DNA of 64,000 nucleotides from Mucilaginibacter sp. (GCF_028288185.1 NZ_JAQBOF010000040.1:124001-188000); one strand, 5' to 3'. Shown: positions 52,801 to 62,010, numbered from the stretch's first letter. Numbers and translations are program-made. Notes: generated by a model from the sequence alone, not told the origin.

Positions 52801-53040
52801 CAGGAAAATGGTAGTTATTTTAAAATTAACCAGGTTACTTTAGCATACATGGTACCTAAAGATTTTGTTAAACGTATAGGCCTTAATTCAATAAGGACTT
52901 ACTTTTCAGCAAGTAACGTAGCAATGTTTACACCTTACTCAGGCCCTAACGTAGAAAACGTAAATGCCTTAGGTAAGGATGTTAACGGAGCGTACCCTAA
53001 CCCACGTACTTATACTTTAGGATTTAACGTTCAATTTTAA
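49873..53040 (+). CDS. SusC/RagA-family TonB-dependent transporter, full form
   Basis: 1055 residues with a signal peptide ending near LIAQ. A carboxypeptidase-regulatory-like domain (27-105: VKGTILDAVTKEPMAATTIG ... GYVTQTIKL) precedes the plug (115-255: NPVGNVEQLLQGKVAGLN, GLRGSVNIRGLSTI, ASMEILKDATATALYGSRGA). The barrel follows and ends RTYTLGFNVQF with the terminal Phe used by the barrel-assembly machinery. Compared with the first SusC it has the extra N-terminal domain. It begins the second module of the operon and pairs with the next gene. Confidence 0.95.
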   Translation: MRKQIIWPSIFFCCFFLCQNLIAQVKKVTVKGTILDAVTKEPMAATTIGSGGKGLTQADVNGKYSVVVDDGSTLVFTYQGYVTQTIKLKPGQVTLNVNLATDTKNLNETVIRGYVKRSRDQTTGASYIITGKEVQDNPVGNVEQLLQGKVAGLNIQNNTGAPGLRGSVNIRGLSTIATTGTGDKTFLQATSPLYIIDGIPLDADQAAQYGFDQQGSGVSPLSLIPQEDIASMEILKDATATALYGSRGAYGVILITTVRGKSKIPRVIYTSNYYLSKVPKLRSTLGGDAERNFKIAQINQYGVFNDKYLLTNTPFLADSLNAFYNNSTNWQGIYYSDKFNTTHNVEMDGGDDKFNYKTNLKYYSQTGLVQNTGFENYSLDMNMQFRPSPKLSFFGAIRATLGKIRTGSGTGVLQNIVNDSGNRSTLQPGPSFLLATSDVLSTLDIRQSAGPKEVSANMSANYELLPGLNLATSGNYDYIIDNTDNFLPARANGQYAQIDNYYQYTSTLYNRNNISYTKSLGQHNLFLNVFSEIYVKNTQGSYTRIIGSPNDQYEGPTGYDGRLTTGGGVLSTFTNLKTAAFAAAFTYDYKKKYILDLTYRVDGSSANGQSNPYTKNPSIGFKWNVTKEDWIANNTSKWLDFADIRLTAGQNIYPVGTLTDIYGQYNPNGFYNNQPRVGIDFNEIPNPYLKSKNVIQYNFGFDAAFFNGTVDATFDTYYKAVTNELFQTGLSNTLAFGLYQSNDASLSDYGYELALTIRPLRKGSKITWSMNVNGALNYDVLVKLPDQYNGQYIDVTNATALDITGQFIAKRVGRNSLSNYLFVNQGVYATTADVPVDPVTGLRLRNLSTSSALYSYQGGDARLWDANHDYVIDVRDRQVSGNTQPLITGGFGNNIGYKAFSLNIYASYTAIRSVINGSLAQRLLQLSNPFGTSSVPTASDLRIWKGPGDATATYANVYNYAHEIYMQNFRGEQTLFQENGSYFKINQVTLAYMVPKDFVKRIGLNSIRTYFSASNVAMFTPYSGPNVENVNALGKDVNGAYPNPRTYTLGFNVQF

Positions 53041-53060
53041 TTAAATTAAAAATATAAGAC

Positions 53061-54695
53061 ATGAAAAAATTAATTATTTGGTTATTACTTGTGATGGTCG
53101 CGTCACAGTATAGCTGCAAGAAATTCCTGGACATTACGCCTATTGATAAGCTTACAGGAAACAATTATTACCAATCTGCAAATGACATAGAAAGTAACCT
53201 TACTGATATGTATGGTAAACTATTTGATAAGTATGTGCAGACTAACACGGCCGGTGCAACAGGCGAGTTTCGCTCAGGAGAGGTAATTCCAAGTACTGGC
53301 CCCAATGGTGGTACACAAAGGGTATTTAGATATGACGCCGGGTTACTTGGCGGACATACCAGAACGGTTGCTTTCTCTGGTACAACTTCAGGTTTTCAAG
53401 CAATACCTGGTTCACCTGTTAATGACCGTAGTAACTTACTTAATGCTATTGCGTTTAGTTATAATGGTTATCCTAACTATTATAACTTTGTTACCCTAAC
53501 TTCATGGACTGCATATTACCAGGTAATACAGTCGGCTAATATTCTGATAAGTAAGCTTACAGGAGGTATTCCGTCGTTAACTGCAGACCAAACAGCCAGA
53601 TATATTGCCGAGGCTAAATTTATACGCTGCTACTGCTATTTTACAATGGTTAGGTTATATGGTGATGTAGTATACTATACTGCAGCTTACCAAAAAGATC
53701 CGTTGGCAAGAACAGATATGGTTTCTGTTGTTAAGCAATGTATTGCTGATTTAAAACCAGCTAAAAATGATCTTCCTGTAGCAATAACCGACCCTTCATT
53801 AAGAGGCGTCAGAGCGTCAAGAGGAGCGGTAATTGGCCTGCTGATGAACATGGATATGTGGAATGCAGGATTTGATCCGGCTAATAAAACTGCTTATTAT
53901 ACAGAAACAGCTGCACTTGGACAAGAATTAATGGATAGCCAGGCATTCCGCTTGCTTCCGCTGGGCCAATGGACAACAGTTACAAAAGGCCGTTCTGAAG
54001 AAAGTTTGTTTGAGTTATTCACGACAGTAAACTACAGTTCCAATCAATCACAAGTATTCAGTTTAGCACCTTTTGGGGAGTCGTTTATTCACTTCCCTTA
54101 CAGGCTTCCTGAATATAATTTTCGTAGTAGCCCTTGTGTATTTACATCCGACTATATGAAAAAGCTGTACCCTGATACACAAGATGACAGGTTGATTATA
54201 TGGCTTGATGATCCGTATAATCAAAACGCTGAGACATTTCAATTGAAGAAATTTGCAGGTAATACTTTCATTGATGCCAGTCAACCGAATAACACTGCAA
54301 TTCCTGATAATACATTCTTGATTATGAGGTATGCAGATGCTATTCTATTACGCGCTGAAGCATTGGCAGAGTTAGGACAAACCCAGCCCGCAATTGATGT
54401 ACTTAACGTAGTTAGAGCCAGGGCTAACGCAGTCCGTTATCCGGGAGGAGCAAATGATAGTAATTTAAAAGATGCTATTTTTTATGAGCGTGCTAAAGAA
54501 TTGATGGGCGAAGGTACCCACTACTTTGATTTGGTTCGTACCAAAAGAATAATGAACAAAACGTACACAGATAACCCGCTTACATCAGATAAATTTTCAA
54601 GAGGCGGCTGGACATGGCCAATTGACCAATCTGCTTTAAATAATAATCCATCTATGACGTTAAATGCATACTGGAGAGGAACTGGCATTGAATAA
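53061..54695 (+). CDS. SusD/RagB-family nutrient-binding lipoprotein 2
   Basis: 544 residues with a lipoprotein signal (IIWLLLVMVASQYSC|KKF). Family marks are FLDITPIDKLTGNNYYQSANDIESNLTDMYG, AEAKFIRCYCYFTMVRLYGDVVYY, LLRAEALAELGQTQPAIDVLN and YERAKELMGEGTHYFDLVRTKRI. It is the lid partner of 49873-53040 (20-nt gap). The last codons overlap the region upstream of the fasciclin gene by only the intergenic 13 nt. Confidence 0.95.
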   Translation: MKKLIIWLLLVMVASQYSCKKFLDITPIDKLTGNNYYQSANDIESNLTDMYGKLFDKYVQTNTAGATGEFRSGEVIPSTGPNGGTQRVFRYDAGLLGGHTRTVAFSGTTSGFQAIPGSPVNDRSNLLNAIAFSYNGYPNYYNFVTLTSWTAYYQVIQSANILISKLTGGIPSLTADQTARYIAEAKFIRCYCYFTMVRLYGDVVYYTAAYQKDPLARTDMVSVVKQCIADLKPAKNDLPVAITDPSLRGVRASRGAVIGLLMNMDMWNAGFDPANKTAYYTETAALGQELMDSQAFRLLPLGQWTTVTKGRSEESLFELFTTVNYSSNQSQVFSLAPFGESFIHFPYRLPEYNFRSSPCVFTSDYMKKLYPDTQDDRLIIWLDDPYNQNAETFQLKKFAGNTFIDASQPNNTAIPDNTFLIMRYADAILLRAEALAELGQTQPAIDVLNVVRARANAVRYPGGANDSNLKDAIFYERAKELMGEGTHYFDLVRTKRIMNKTYTDNPLTSDKFSRGGWTWPIDQSALNNNPSMTLNAYWRGTGIE

Positions 54696-54708
54696 TTTAA
54701 TTAAGCAC

Positions 54709-55551
54709 ATGAAAAATACTATCAAAAAATACATTACACCTATAGTTTGTTCAGTAGTACTGGCCATAACGGTGTCCTCTTGTTCGAAAGATAATTATTA
54801 TCAAGATGGCGGGCTTGCAAATCCAAAGTTTAATGGAACGGTTATGCAGTATCTGCAATCCAATCCTAAATTTGATACCATTGCACAGATTGTAAAATTG
54901 GCGGGCATGGAAAATATTTTTTCTAAAGAAGACATCACTTTCTTTGCCCCAACTGATGAGACTATCAGAAGAACAATAGGTATAGTTAACGGCAAAATAG
55001 CAGCATTGCAGGGCGGATTAAACCAACAATTATTTGATTTGAAAAAAGACACTATCAAACAATTATCTGACATCCCACAGCAAACCTGGAGGAAGTACTT
55101 AATGAGATATGTTTTTAAAGGTAAATTTTTGTTAAAAGATTATCCTCAATTAGATTTTAGCTTAAGGCCATTATACCCGGGAGGCTATTATTATGGCTAC
55201 AATGGTGATTTGGCTAATATAGGTGTAGTATATGGTACTTCAAACACAGTGAAATATGCGGGATATCGCCAATTATGTATAGCTGCAATAACAGACCAGT
55301 CTAATCCGCAGTTTTATTATAATGGCTCTGCGGCTGTAGCATCGTCTGATATTCAACCTACCAACGGGGTTGTTCATGCTTTAGCTGTTTATGTTGCTAG
55401 TTTCTCAATTGGCATTAGAAATCCTGATGGTACAACAACTATCATCACTTCAAATCCAAACTTAACCGGCGAACTTTTTGTAAACGCAACTATGCAGAAT
55501 ATCTTTGGTTTCTCATACGAATTTGACAATGAAGTTATTTTAAACAGATAA
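54709..55551 (+). CDS. Fasciclin-domain lipoprotein 2
   Basis: The ATG at 54709 gives 280 residues with a lipoprotein signal (IVCSVVLAITVSSC|SKD). One FAS1 domain is visible, from GTVMQYLQSNPKFDTIAQIVKLAGM and ITFFAPTDETIRRTI to TNGVVHALAVYV. It occupies the same position after SusD as the fasciclin gene in the first module but lacks the discoidin-like tail. A start at 54664 would run inside SusD and lacks a signal peptide. Confidence 0.88.
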   Translation: MKNTIKKYITPIVCSVVLAITVSSCSKDNYYQDGGLANPKFNGTVMQYLQSNPKFDTIAQIVKLAGMENIFSKEDITFFAPTDETIRRTIGIVNGKIAALQGGLNQQLFDLKKDTIKQLSDIPQQTWRKYLMRYVFKGKFLLKDYPQLDFSLRPLYPGGYYYGYNGDLANIGVVYGTSNTVKYAGYRQLCIAAITDQSNPQFYYNGSAAVASSDIQPTNGVVHALAVYVASFSIGIRNPDGTTTIITSNPNLTGELFVNATMQNIFGFSYEFDNEVILNR

Positions 55552-55614
55552 ATTATAAAACACAAAAAATTTAATATTATATCAATAAGATTTTTTGAAA
55601 TTTAATTAAATATT

Positions 55615-57231
55615 ATGAAACTTAAATATACTGGTTTATTAATTGTATTAGCTGGGTTACTTGTCAGTAGCTGTAAAAAGCAAACAACTGTTTTTAATGA
55701 TCCATACGCAAATGCAAAAGCGCCTTTAGGTATTATTACCGATCCGCAACAAATACCGGTGCCGGCATCAGGTGCCGCAGGTATCCAGGTAAGTATTACT
55801 GCTACAGGCTTAGTGGATTATTTTAAAGCGGGCAGGTTGAAATTTTTGTTCAATGGTTCTGAGGCTCATATTGATGAAGTTACAGCAACTGGAATTAAAG
55901 TTATTGTCCCGGCTAAAGCCAGTACAGGTGTTACTGCTTTCGTAGTAGATGGACAACTTGTTTTTGGACCAATCTTTACCGTTATTGGTAAGGTAAACAT
56001 TGACCCTACTTTTGTTAATATAGTAGGTGCAGATAATACGGTAAGACAGGCATTCCCTATACCATTAACAACACAATTGATGTTAATGGGTAACTTTCAG
56101 AATTACGCCAACGCGGGAACAGTTGTGCGTACTAATCGTATAGTAAGGACATTTGCTGATGGATCATGGGATCGCTCTTTCTTATCAGGTAAAGGTGCTG
56201 ACGCGTATGTTTACAGTATGGCTCAGGTAGGCCCTTACTACTACATAGTTGGCGACTTTAGCAGTTACGCGCAACAAAGTGGTGGTGTTAGTAAAATTGC
56301 AAAAATACAAACGTCAGGAATAATTGACACTACAGCGGTAACTACCTACACATTAAAAACGAGATTTGTACCTACTTTTAATGGTGGTGTAACTGGTGGC
56401 GGGATACATGCCATCTATCCGGTTGGAACAAACAAAATGATTATTTCAGGCGGCTTTACCTACTATGTATCTCGCCGGTACGATCAAAATAGCTATAATG
56501 CCAAAGATAGTACCATTATTGATAGCGTTGACGTTCGTCAGCTTGCCCGTTTAAATGACGATGGAACTCTGGATAGAACCTGGAGATTTGATCAAGCTGC
56601 AGTTGGTTACAAAGGCTTACCAGGTAAAAGCTTACCGGGCGCTAATGGGCCGATAAATACATTGCAAGATCCTAGTGGAAAAATATTAGTATATGGTCAG
56701 TTTACTAAATTTGATAATGTTACTGCAGGAAATATTATCAGGTTAAATACTGATGGTACAATTGACCAAACATTTAATGCCGGTTCCGGAACAGATGCAA
56801 GTATTATAAGGATAGAATATAATGCAACGTTAAACAAATACATTGCTGTTGGAGCATTTAATAATTATAATGGTAAAGCAAGCCAATATATGGTGCAGCT
56901 AAATTACGATGGTTCTGTAGACGCGGGCTTTACTCCAAAAGTATTTGATGGTGGTATTCCATACTACGCTAAAATATTATCTGATGGATTAATAGTACTT
57001 AACGGTTATTTTAAATCTTACGATGGAGTGATCAGAAATGGTTTTGCGATTATTAACCAAACAGGTGCATTGCAAGACGGCTATAATACCACTGGTAATT
57101 TAACAGGGTTAATTGGTGATACTTATGAAACCAGGTCAGCTGATAACAAACGTGCCTTATTAATTATGGGTTCTTTCTCATCATTTGATGGCAAGATTAG
57201 AAATAATATAGTTAGGGTGACATTAGAATAA
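55615..57231 (+). CDS. Sus-associated lipoprotein with TIG-like domain and delta-60/propeller repeats (DUF5008-like)
   Basis: 538 residues with a lipobox (VLAGLLVSSC|KKQ). An immunoglobulin-like IPT/TIG region covers about 45-125 (PVPASGAAGIQVSITATGL ... VIVPAKASTGVTAFVVDG). After it come repeated units such as LARLNDDGTLDRTW, IIRLNTDGTIDQTFNAGSGT and MVQLNYDGSVDAGFTPK, the signature of DUF5122/delta-60 propeller repeats. I associate this architecture with DUF5008 proteins of Bacteroidota PULs. It is a predicted surface carbohydrate- or protein-binding protein; no enzyme motif is seen. Confidence 0.8.
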   Translation: MKLKYTGLLIVLAGLLVSSCKKQTTVFNDPYANAKAPLGIITDPQQIPVPASGAAGIQVSITATGLVDYFKAGRLKFLFNGSEAHIDEVTATGIKVIVPAKASTGVTAFVVDGQLVFGPIFTVIGKVNIDPTFVNIVGADNTVRQAFPIPLTTQLMLMGNFQNYANAGTVVRTNRIVRTFADGSWDRSFLSGKGADAYVYSMAQVGPYYYIVGDFSSYAQQSGGVSKIAKIQTSGIIDTTAVTTYTLKTRFVPTFNGGVTGGGIHAIYPVGTNKMIISGGFTYYVSRRYDQNSYNAKDSTIIDSVDVRQLARLNDDGTLDRTWRFDQAAVGYKGLPGKSLPGANGPINTLQDPSGKILVYGQFTKFDNVTAGNIIRLNTDGTIDQTFNAGSGTDASIIRIEYNATLNKYIAVGAFNNYNGKASQYMVQLNYDGSVDAGFTPKVFDGGIPYYAKILSDGLIVLNGYFKSYDGVIRNGFAIINQTGALQDGYNTTGNLTGLIGDTYETRSADNKRALLIMGSFSSFDGKIRNNIVRVTLE

Positions 57232-57332
57232 TAATAATAATTGTTACCTTAACGTTAATATAAAACCATTTATAAGTTATTGTGTTGCAATAGCATAACC
57301 ATATAAACGAACGATTAAATTAAATATATAAT

Positions 57333-59216
57333 ATGAAAAATTTTAAAGCCAAATTATTTGGTGTATCACTTTTTGTATTGACTTTAGCAGCATGTAATCA
57401 TAGCTTCGATAAAGTTGTACCACCATCACCTACTAATCCTAATGCAGCAACAGTGTTTAAAACACCAAAGGTACTTTACATTATTGCAGATGGTGCGCGA
57501 GGTACCCAAGTAAGAGATGCGGATATCCCGAATCTTAAAACACTTATCCCTAATGCTATTTATACCTGGAACTCATTGGCCGATGCTACTAATACTACTG
57601 ATGCGGCTAATTGGGCAGACATGATTACTGGTGTGAAGAAAGAAAAACACAATGTTTTAACAGAAGATTTTGCAGGTAACGCTTTAGCGACTTATCCTTC
57701 AATATTCCAACGGATCAAGTCTGTTAGGCCAACAATGCGTATGGCTGCATTTTCTGCATCAACTGTGTTTAAAACAAATTTAACCGGTGGCATGGATGTT
57801 TCAGAAAGTTTTACCAGTGACGATGCTGTTAAAACAAGAATGGTTAGTTTCTTGGCAACAGATACCGCCTCATTAATACTTGGCGAATTTGCAGGTATTG
57901 AAGCTGCCGGAAATTCAGTGCCCTTAGGCTTTGATAATACGGCTACGGTTAACCCTGCTTACAAAACTGCAATAGGAACATTTGACACACAGGTTGGAGC
58001 TATTTTAGCTGCAATTAAAGGACGGGCTACTTATAGTAAAGAAAATTGGATGATCATTATAACCTCTAACAAAGGTGGTGCGGCTACTATTACGCAGGCT
58101 CAGAATGATAGAACTGTATTTAGCAACCCTGTTGCTAATACATTTACCATTATTTATAATGCAGGCTACAATCCTACATTTATTGGTAAACCATTTGTGG
58201 GTAACGCATACGTAGGAAACTCTGTTAGATTTTTAGGATATCCTGAACAAGGTGTTGCACAAGCTTCCCCAGCGCTATCACCTTACTTTAACTTTGGTGA
58301 CACCTCTGATTTCACAATTTCTGTTAAAATTAAGAAACATGTAAACCCTGTAACCATTTCAAGAGGCGATTATTATTATCAATGGCCGGGATTTATGGGT
58401 AAACGCGGTAATGCTAATGGTACTGATGCTAATTCAGTTGCACCAACCACAGGTTGGGGCAATTCAAATGGCGCTGGCTGGGATTTCTGCTTGTATCAAA
58501 ACGACTGGAGATTCTTCCTTTCAGGTATAAACGGCTTTAAACAAGGCGTTGAACTTAGGGGTATGCCTTTCACCGGCGATTCATGGCATGATTTAACCGC
58601 AGTAGTTGAGAAAAAACCTGACGGGCATGCATACGTTAGACTTTATACTGACGGTGTTTTAGGTTTAACTAACCAAGGTTACTCAATAACTGCTCCTTAC
58701 ACATCGCCTTATGATTTAAACAGGAATGGCGCTACTGGACGTAAAGATGTTAATCTTGATAATGCCTCGGTATTACGCCTTGGATATACGCCTGGTGAAA
58801 TGGATGGCGGAACTTCTGGAAGTACATTTGGTAAGATAGATGTTGAGCTTAAAGAATTGAAAATATTTAAGGTAGCACTTCCTGACGGCATTGCTAAACA
58901 ATATGCTTGCGATCAATCAATAGATGTAAGTCACCCTTATTTTTCTTATTTGATTGGATATTGGCCAATGGATGAAGGCACAGGCACAGTGATAAAAGAT
59001 AAGGGCCCCATTGGTGCTAACCTTACCCTTAGTCAAAACTCTACCAACGGTTATAGATGGCAACCATTTCAAGACTTAATTTGTTCGCCGGTAGCCAGCA
59101 ACTTGGCTTTATTGGTTCCAAAAAATTCAGACATCCCTACCCAGATATTGAGTTGGTTTAACATAGCGCGCCAATCTACCTGGAGTTTAGATGGTAAAGT
59201 TTGGATAGCAAACTAA
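57333..59216 (+). CDS. Alkaline-phosphatase-fold (degenerate) plus LamG-like lipoprotein
   Basis: 627 residues with a lipobox (LFVLTLAAC|NHS). Residues about 45-310 follow the type I phosphodiesterase/alkaline phosphatase fold: KVLYIIADGARGTQVRDADI and ANWADMITGVKKEKHNVLTE. Metal-site motifs are altered: the D-x-x-G-H type site reads FAGIEAAGNSVPLGF, and the S-D-H-G type site reads TSNKGG. Residues about 320-560 form a LamG/concanavalin-like jelly roll (FTISVKIKK ... LIGYWPMDEGTGTVIKD), and the tail may be DUF4983. It is probably a binding protein rather than an active hydrolase. Spacing to neighbours keeps it in the Sus operon. Confidence 0.78.
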   Translation: MKNFKAKLFGVSLFVLTLAACNHSFDKVVPPSPTNPNAATVFKTPKVLYIIADGARGTQVRDADIPNLKTLIPNAIYTWNSLADATNTTDAANWADMITGVKKEKHNVLTEDFAGNALATYPSIFQRIKSVRPTMRMAAFSASTVFKTNLTGGMDVSESFTSDDAVKTRMVSFLATDTASLILGEFAGIEAAGNSVPLGFDNTATVNPAYKTAIGTFDTQVGAILAAIKGRATYSKENWMIIITSNKGGAATITQAQNDRTVFSNPVANTFTIIYNAGYNPTFIGKPFVGNAYVGNSVRFLGYPEQGVAQASPALSPYFNFGDTSDFTISVKIKKHVNPVTISRGDYYYQWPGFMGKRGNANGTDANSVAPTTGWGNSNGAGWDFCLYQNDWRFFLSGINGFKQGVELRGMPFTGDSWHDLTAVVEKKPDGHAYVRLYTDGVLGLTNQGYSITAPYTSPYDLNRNGATGRKDVNLDNASVLRLGYTPGEMDGGTSGSTFGKIDVELKELKIFKVALPDGIAKQYACDQSIDVSHPYFSYLIGYWPMDEGTGTVIKDKGPIGANLTLSQNSTNGYRWQPFQDLICSPVASNLALLVPKNSDIPTQILSWFNIARQSTWSLDGKVWIAN

Positions 59217-59228
59217 AAAATAACATGG

Positions 59229-59256
59229 AAGACCCCGGATATAAGTTGGGGGTCTT
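59229..59256. terminator. Intercistronic hairpin
   Basis: Arms AAGACCCC and GGGGTCTT with a 12-nt loop, between two co-oriented lipoprotein genes. A strong T-run is lacking, so it may attenuate rather than end the operon transcript. Confidence 0.4.
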
Positions 59257-59291
59257 ACTTAAAAATATTGTTAATTAAAATTTCAAACGAA

Positions 59292-60770
59292 ATGAAAAAA
59301 TTATTTAGTCATTGGCAAGTAGGCCTTTTAGGCGCTTTTGCTCTCTTTGCTTCATCATGTAAGAATGAGAAATTAAGTGAAGTGATTGTTCCACCGTCAT
59401 CTACTCAGGTTTCGGCATCTTTGGTCGCTAAAACAGAAGTTGGTACAGGCAGCTCTTATACCTTAACAGGTGCAGATATGACAGTACCTGCCACAATTAC
59501 TTTTTCATCTGCAACAAGCAGTACATTTACTATTAACTTAGCTTCAAATGCAGATACTGTTGCCAGTTTAGTATCCTCTGGCGTTTTACCGGCAGGAACT
59601 GTAGCATTTACAACGGGTGCAGCCGCTGTGTTACCACAAATAACTGTACCGGCAGGTGTTACTTCAGTTAATTTTAACATAGTAGTTAGTCGCTCTGCAA
59701 TGGAGTTGGCTTACGGTAGTAATTTGGCCGCAGCAATTAAAATGTCTGCTCCTACAAAAGGTAATAAAATTGCAACCGGAAAATCGGCTATGATATTTGT
59801 TGTTAAAACAGCTGATATATTGGCTGCAAATTCTATTCATGAAATATCATTTGGCACTACCAATAAAATATTTGATGTTACTTCAAATCCGTCAAGTTAT
59901 ACTACAGGGTCTGTAAGCCTTAATGTTAGTATACCTGTGGTTTTGCAAGGTGCTCCCGGAGCACAATTTACTGTAGATGCAGTTTCATCTCCGGATAGTG
60001 TAACTAAATATATTAATAATGGCCAGTTACCTAAATCGGTACTTTATCCGGATTCAAAAATTTCTATTACAAATCCTACAGTAACGATATTAGCAGGTAC
60101 TAATAGCGCGTTATTAACGTTTACAACAAAAATTGCCTCCTTATTAGTGTTACAACCTTCTCCAGGGGCTCCTACAATAAATTTACCCACAATAGCAATT
60201 ACCCTTAAAAATCCATCTAAATATCAAATTACTAAAACTAAAGTTAGTACCGTATTTGTTACGCTGAATCCAAATACGTTTAGGCCATATTATGGTACGC
60301 CGTTTTTAGTTAAAGGAGCAATAGGCGCTGTTTCTGATCCTATCTACGCTGTTTACTATGACTTTGGCGGCGAAGGTATTGGTTTCCACATTGTTAATGG
60401 AACTAAAAATGGCGACCAAAACTGGAGAGTGCCCGACGCGGTAAGTGCCAACCCCGATTATTCACCAAGATCTGTTATTGGTTGGACCAGCAATAACGAT
60501 TGGCTAACCTATAGTATATTTGTTGAACAAACAGGTACCTATCAAATGAATGCTATGCTTGGATCACCTAGTTCAGGTAAGACATACTCCGTATATATTG
60601 ATAACGTGCTTATTAACTCACAATTAGTTGTTGGTAATACAACCGACTATAGAAATCAACGGCCTAATTATTCGACATTAAACTTGACAGCAGGTTACCA
60701 TATCCTTAAAATGTATTGGAACAATGCGCAATATGATTATAGCGGTGTAATTTTTACAAGACTTAACTAG
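59292..60770 (+). CDS. Surface lipoprotein with DUF1735-like repeats and carbohydrate-binding-like tail
   Basis: The ATG at 59292 gives 492 residues with a lipobox (LGAFALFASSC|KNE). Two successive beta-sandwich units (about 30-160 and 180-310) share patterns such as PAGTVAFTTGAAAVLPQITVPAG and the PKSVLYPDSKISITN region, like the DUF1735 domains of BACON-type surface proteins. The C-terminal 130 residues (YAVYYDFGGEGIGFHIVNG ... WLTYSIFVEQTGTYQMNA ... YHILKMYWNNAQYDYSGVIF) resemble a CBM6-like carbohydrate-binding module. Binding of a glycan at the cell surface is the natural reading; domain names are from memory. Confidence 0.72.
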   Translation: MKKLFSHWQVGLLGAFALFASSCKNEKLSEVIVPPSSTQVSASLVAKTEVGTGSSYTLTGADMTVPATITFSSATSSTFTINLASNADTVASLVSSGVLPAGTVAFTTGAAAVLPQITVPAGVTSVNFNIVVSRSAMELAYGSNLAAAIKMSAPTKGNKIATGKSAMIFVVKTADILAANSIHEISFGTTNKIFDVTSNPSSYTTGSVSLNVSIPVVLQGAPGAQFTVDAVSSPDSVTKYINNGQLPKSVLYPDSKISITNPTVTILAGTNSALLTFTTKIASLLVLQPSPGAPTINLPTIAITLKNPSKYQITKTKVSTVFVTLNPNTFRPYYGTPFLVKGAIGAVSDPIYAVYYDFGGEGIGFHIVNGTKNGDQNWRVPDAVSANPDYSPRSVIGWTSNNDWLTYSIFVEQTGTYQMNAMLGSPSSGKTYSVYIDNVLINSQLVVGNTTDYRNQRPNYSTLNLTAGYHILKMYWNNAQYDYSGVIFTRLN

Positions 60771-60802
60771 ATAAAGAGAATTACTATTAAAAAATAAGTG
60801 AT

Positions 60803-61876
60803 ATGAAACAATTATTTAAACCCCTGGCAATATTGTTTTGCTTAACGACAGTATTTTCCTGCTCTAAAAAAACAAATAGTGTTATACCCGAAGTGGCAAT
60901 TGTTAACCCGATATCGGATTATACAATTACGCCTGATCCGGCTGACGGATTTACCTTTAAATACACTAACCTATCTAAAAACTACACTAAACTGGAGTGG
61001 AGGTTTGGTGACGATACTTTAAAAACCGATCCAAATCCAACTCACGTGTTCTTAGCAACAGGTAAGTACACTACTGATTTAAAAACCTTTTCTACAACAG
61101 GAAATGTGTCGCATAAGTATGTTGATATCAACATCGCTCCGGATGATGTATTGAAAATAGATGCTGTAAAAACAGGCGTTCTATATCAATTGAAGTTTAC
61201 TCCAACTCTAAAAGGTAACATTGCGTCTGTTTTATGGACGTGGAATGATGTTAGCCCTACCGGAACAACAACAACTACCACAAGCACCGCAATTTCTCCA
61301 TTAAAATCTTTCGGTATAGGAACTTTTAACAGCTTTACCTGTAAAGTAACTACAGACAAAGGTTCCGTTGTAAGTATTACCCGTAACGTTACTACTGAGG
61401 GTATTGCGACAGATATTACACAATCAAGAATTGATTACAAATACACTTTGGATAACACTGGTAATACTAATGAAAATGCTCCAAAACTAGTTGACGGTAA
61501 CCCTAATACTAAGTTTGGATACTACTCTGCTTTCCCACAACCATTGATCATAACGTTTCAGTTTCCTGCACCGGTAGTAGTTAAACTTTACGCTATAGAA
61601 AATGGTAATGACTCAGAAAGTACTCGTGACCCAAAAGAATGGGTAATTGAAGCATCAAACACTAATAATGGTACTGATTGGACTCAGATAGACCATATAC
61701 TACGTACAGTAGGTTTCGCGCAAGAATTAACCAATTTGGGACAAAGTTCAACCAGGTATTTAAGGTTCTTCTATTTCCCAATTGCTAATCCAGCACCATA
61801 TATTTGGTACAGATGGAGAATTATAAGCTTATTTGCTTCTGCTTTCCAGATCGAAGAATTTAGATTATACAGATAA
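60803..61876 (+). CDS. Lipoprotein with PKD and discoidin (F5/8)-like domains
   Basis: 357 residues with a lipobox (LFCLTTVFSC|SKK). A PKD-type domain lies at about 40-115 (LEWRFGDDTLKTDPNPTHVF, with the W-x-F-G-D signature). A second beta-unit follows (VLWTWNDVSPTG). The final 160 residues read NAPKLVDGNPNTKFGYYSAF, IITFQFPAPVVVKLYAIENGND and RYLRFFYFPI...FQIEEFRLYR, an F5/8 discoidin-like domain. It is the last gene before the strong terminator at 61901 and another predicted glycan-binding surface protein. Confidence 0.82.
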   Translation: MKQLFKPLAILFCLTTVFSCSKKTNSVIPEVAIVNPISDYTITPDPADGFTFKYTNLSKNYTKLEWRFGDDTLKTDPNPTHVFLATGKYTTDLKTFSTTGNVSHKYVDINIAPDDVLKIDAVKTGVLYQLKFTPTLKGNIASVLWTWNDVSPTGTTTTTTSTAISPLKSFGIGTFNSFTCKVTTDKGSVVSITRNVTTEGIATDITQSRIDYKYTLDNTGNTNENAPKLVDGNPNTKFGYYSAFPQPLIITFQFPAPVVVKLYAIENGNDSESTRDPKEWVIEASNTNNGTDWTQIDHILRTVGFAQELTNLGQSSTRYLRFFYFPIANPAPYIWYRWRIISLFASAFQIEEFRLYR

Positions 61877-61900
61877 AACAGTTTTATCTAAAAAATAGTT

Positions 61901-61930
61901 AAACCGGTTGCTTTGGCAACCGGTTTTTTT
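61901..61930 (+). terminator. Rho-independent terminator of the Sus operon
   Basis: An 11-bp stem (AAACCGGTTGC and its complement), a 4-nt loop and a T-run, 24 nt after the last lipoprotein gene. It defines the end of the 42744-61876 operon. Confidence 0.93.
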
Positions 61931-62010
61931 GCGTTTAAAGGATCTCATAAAACTACTTGAATTATTACTATGCTTACATTGTCTGTATCAACTAAACTAA
62001 ACCAACGAAA

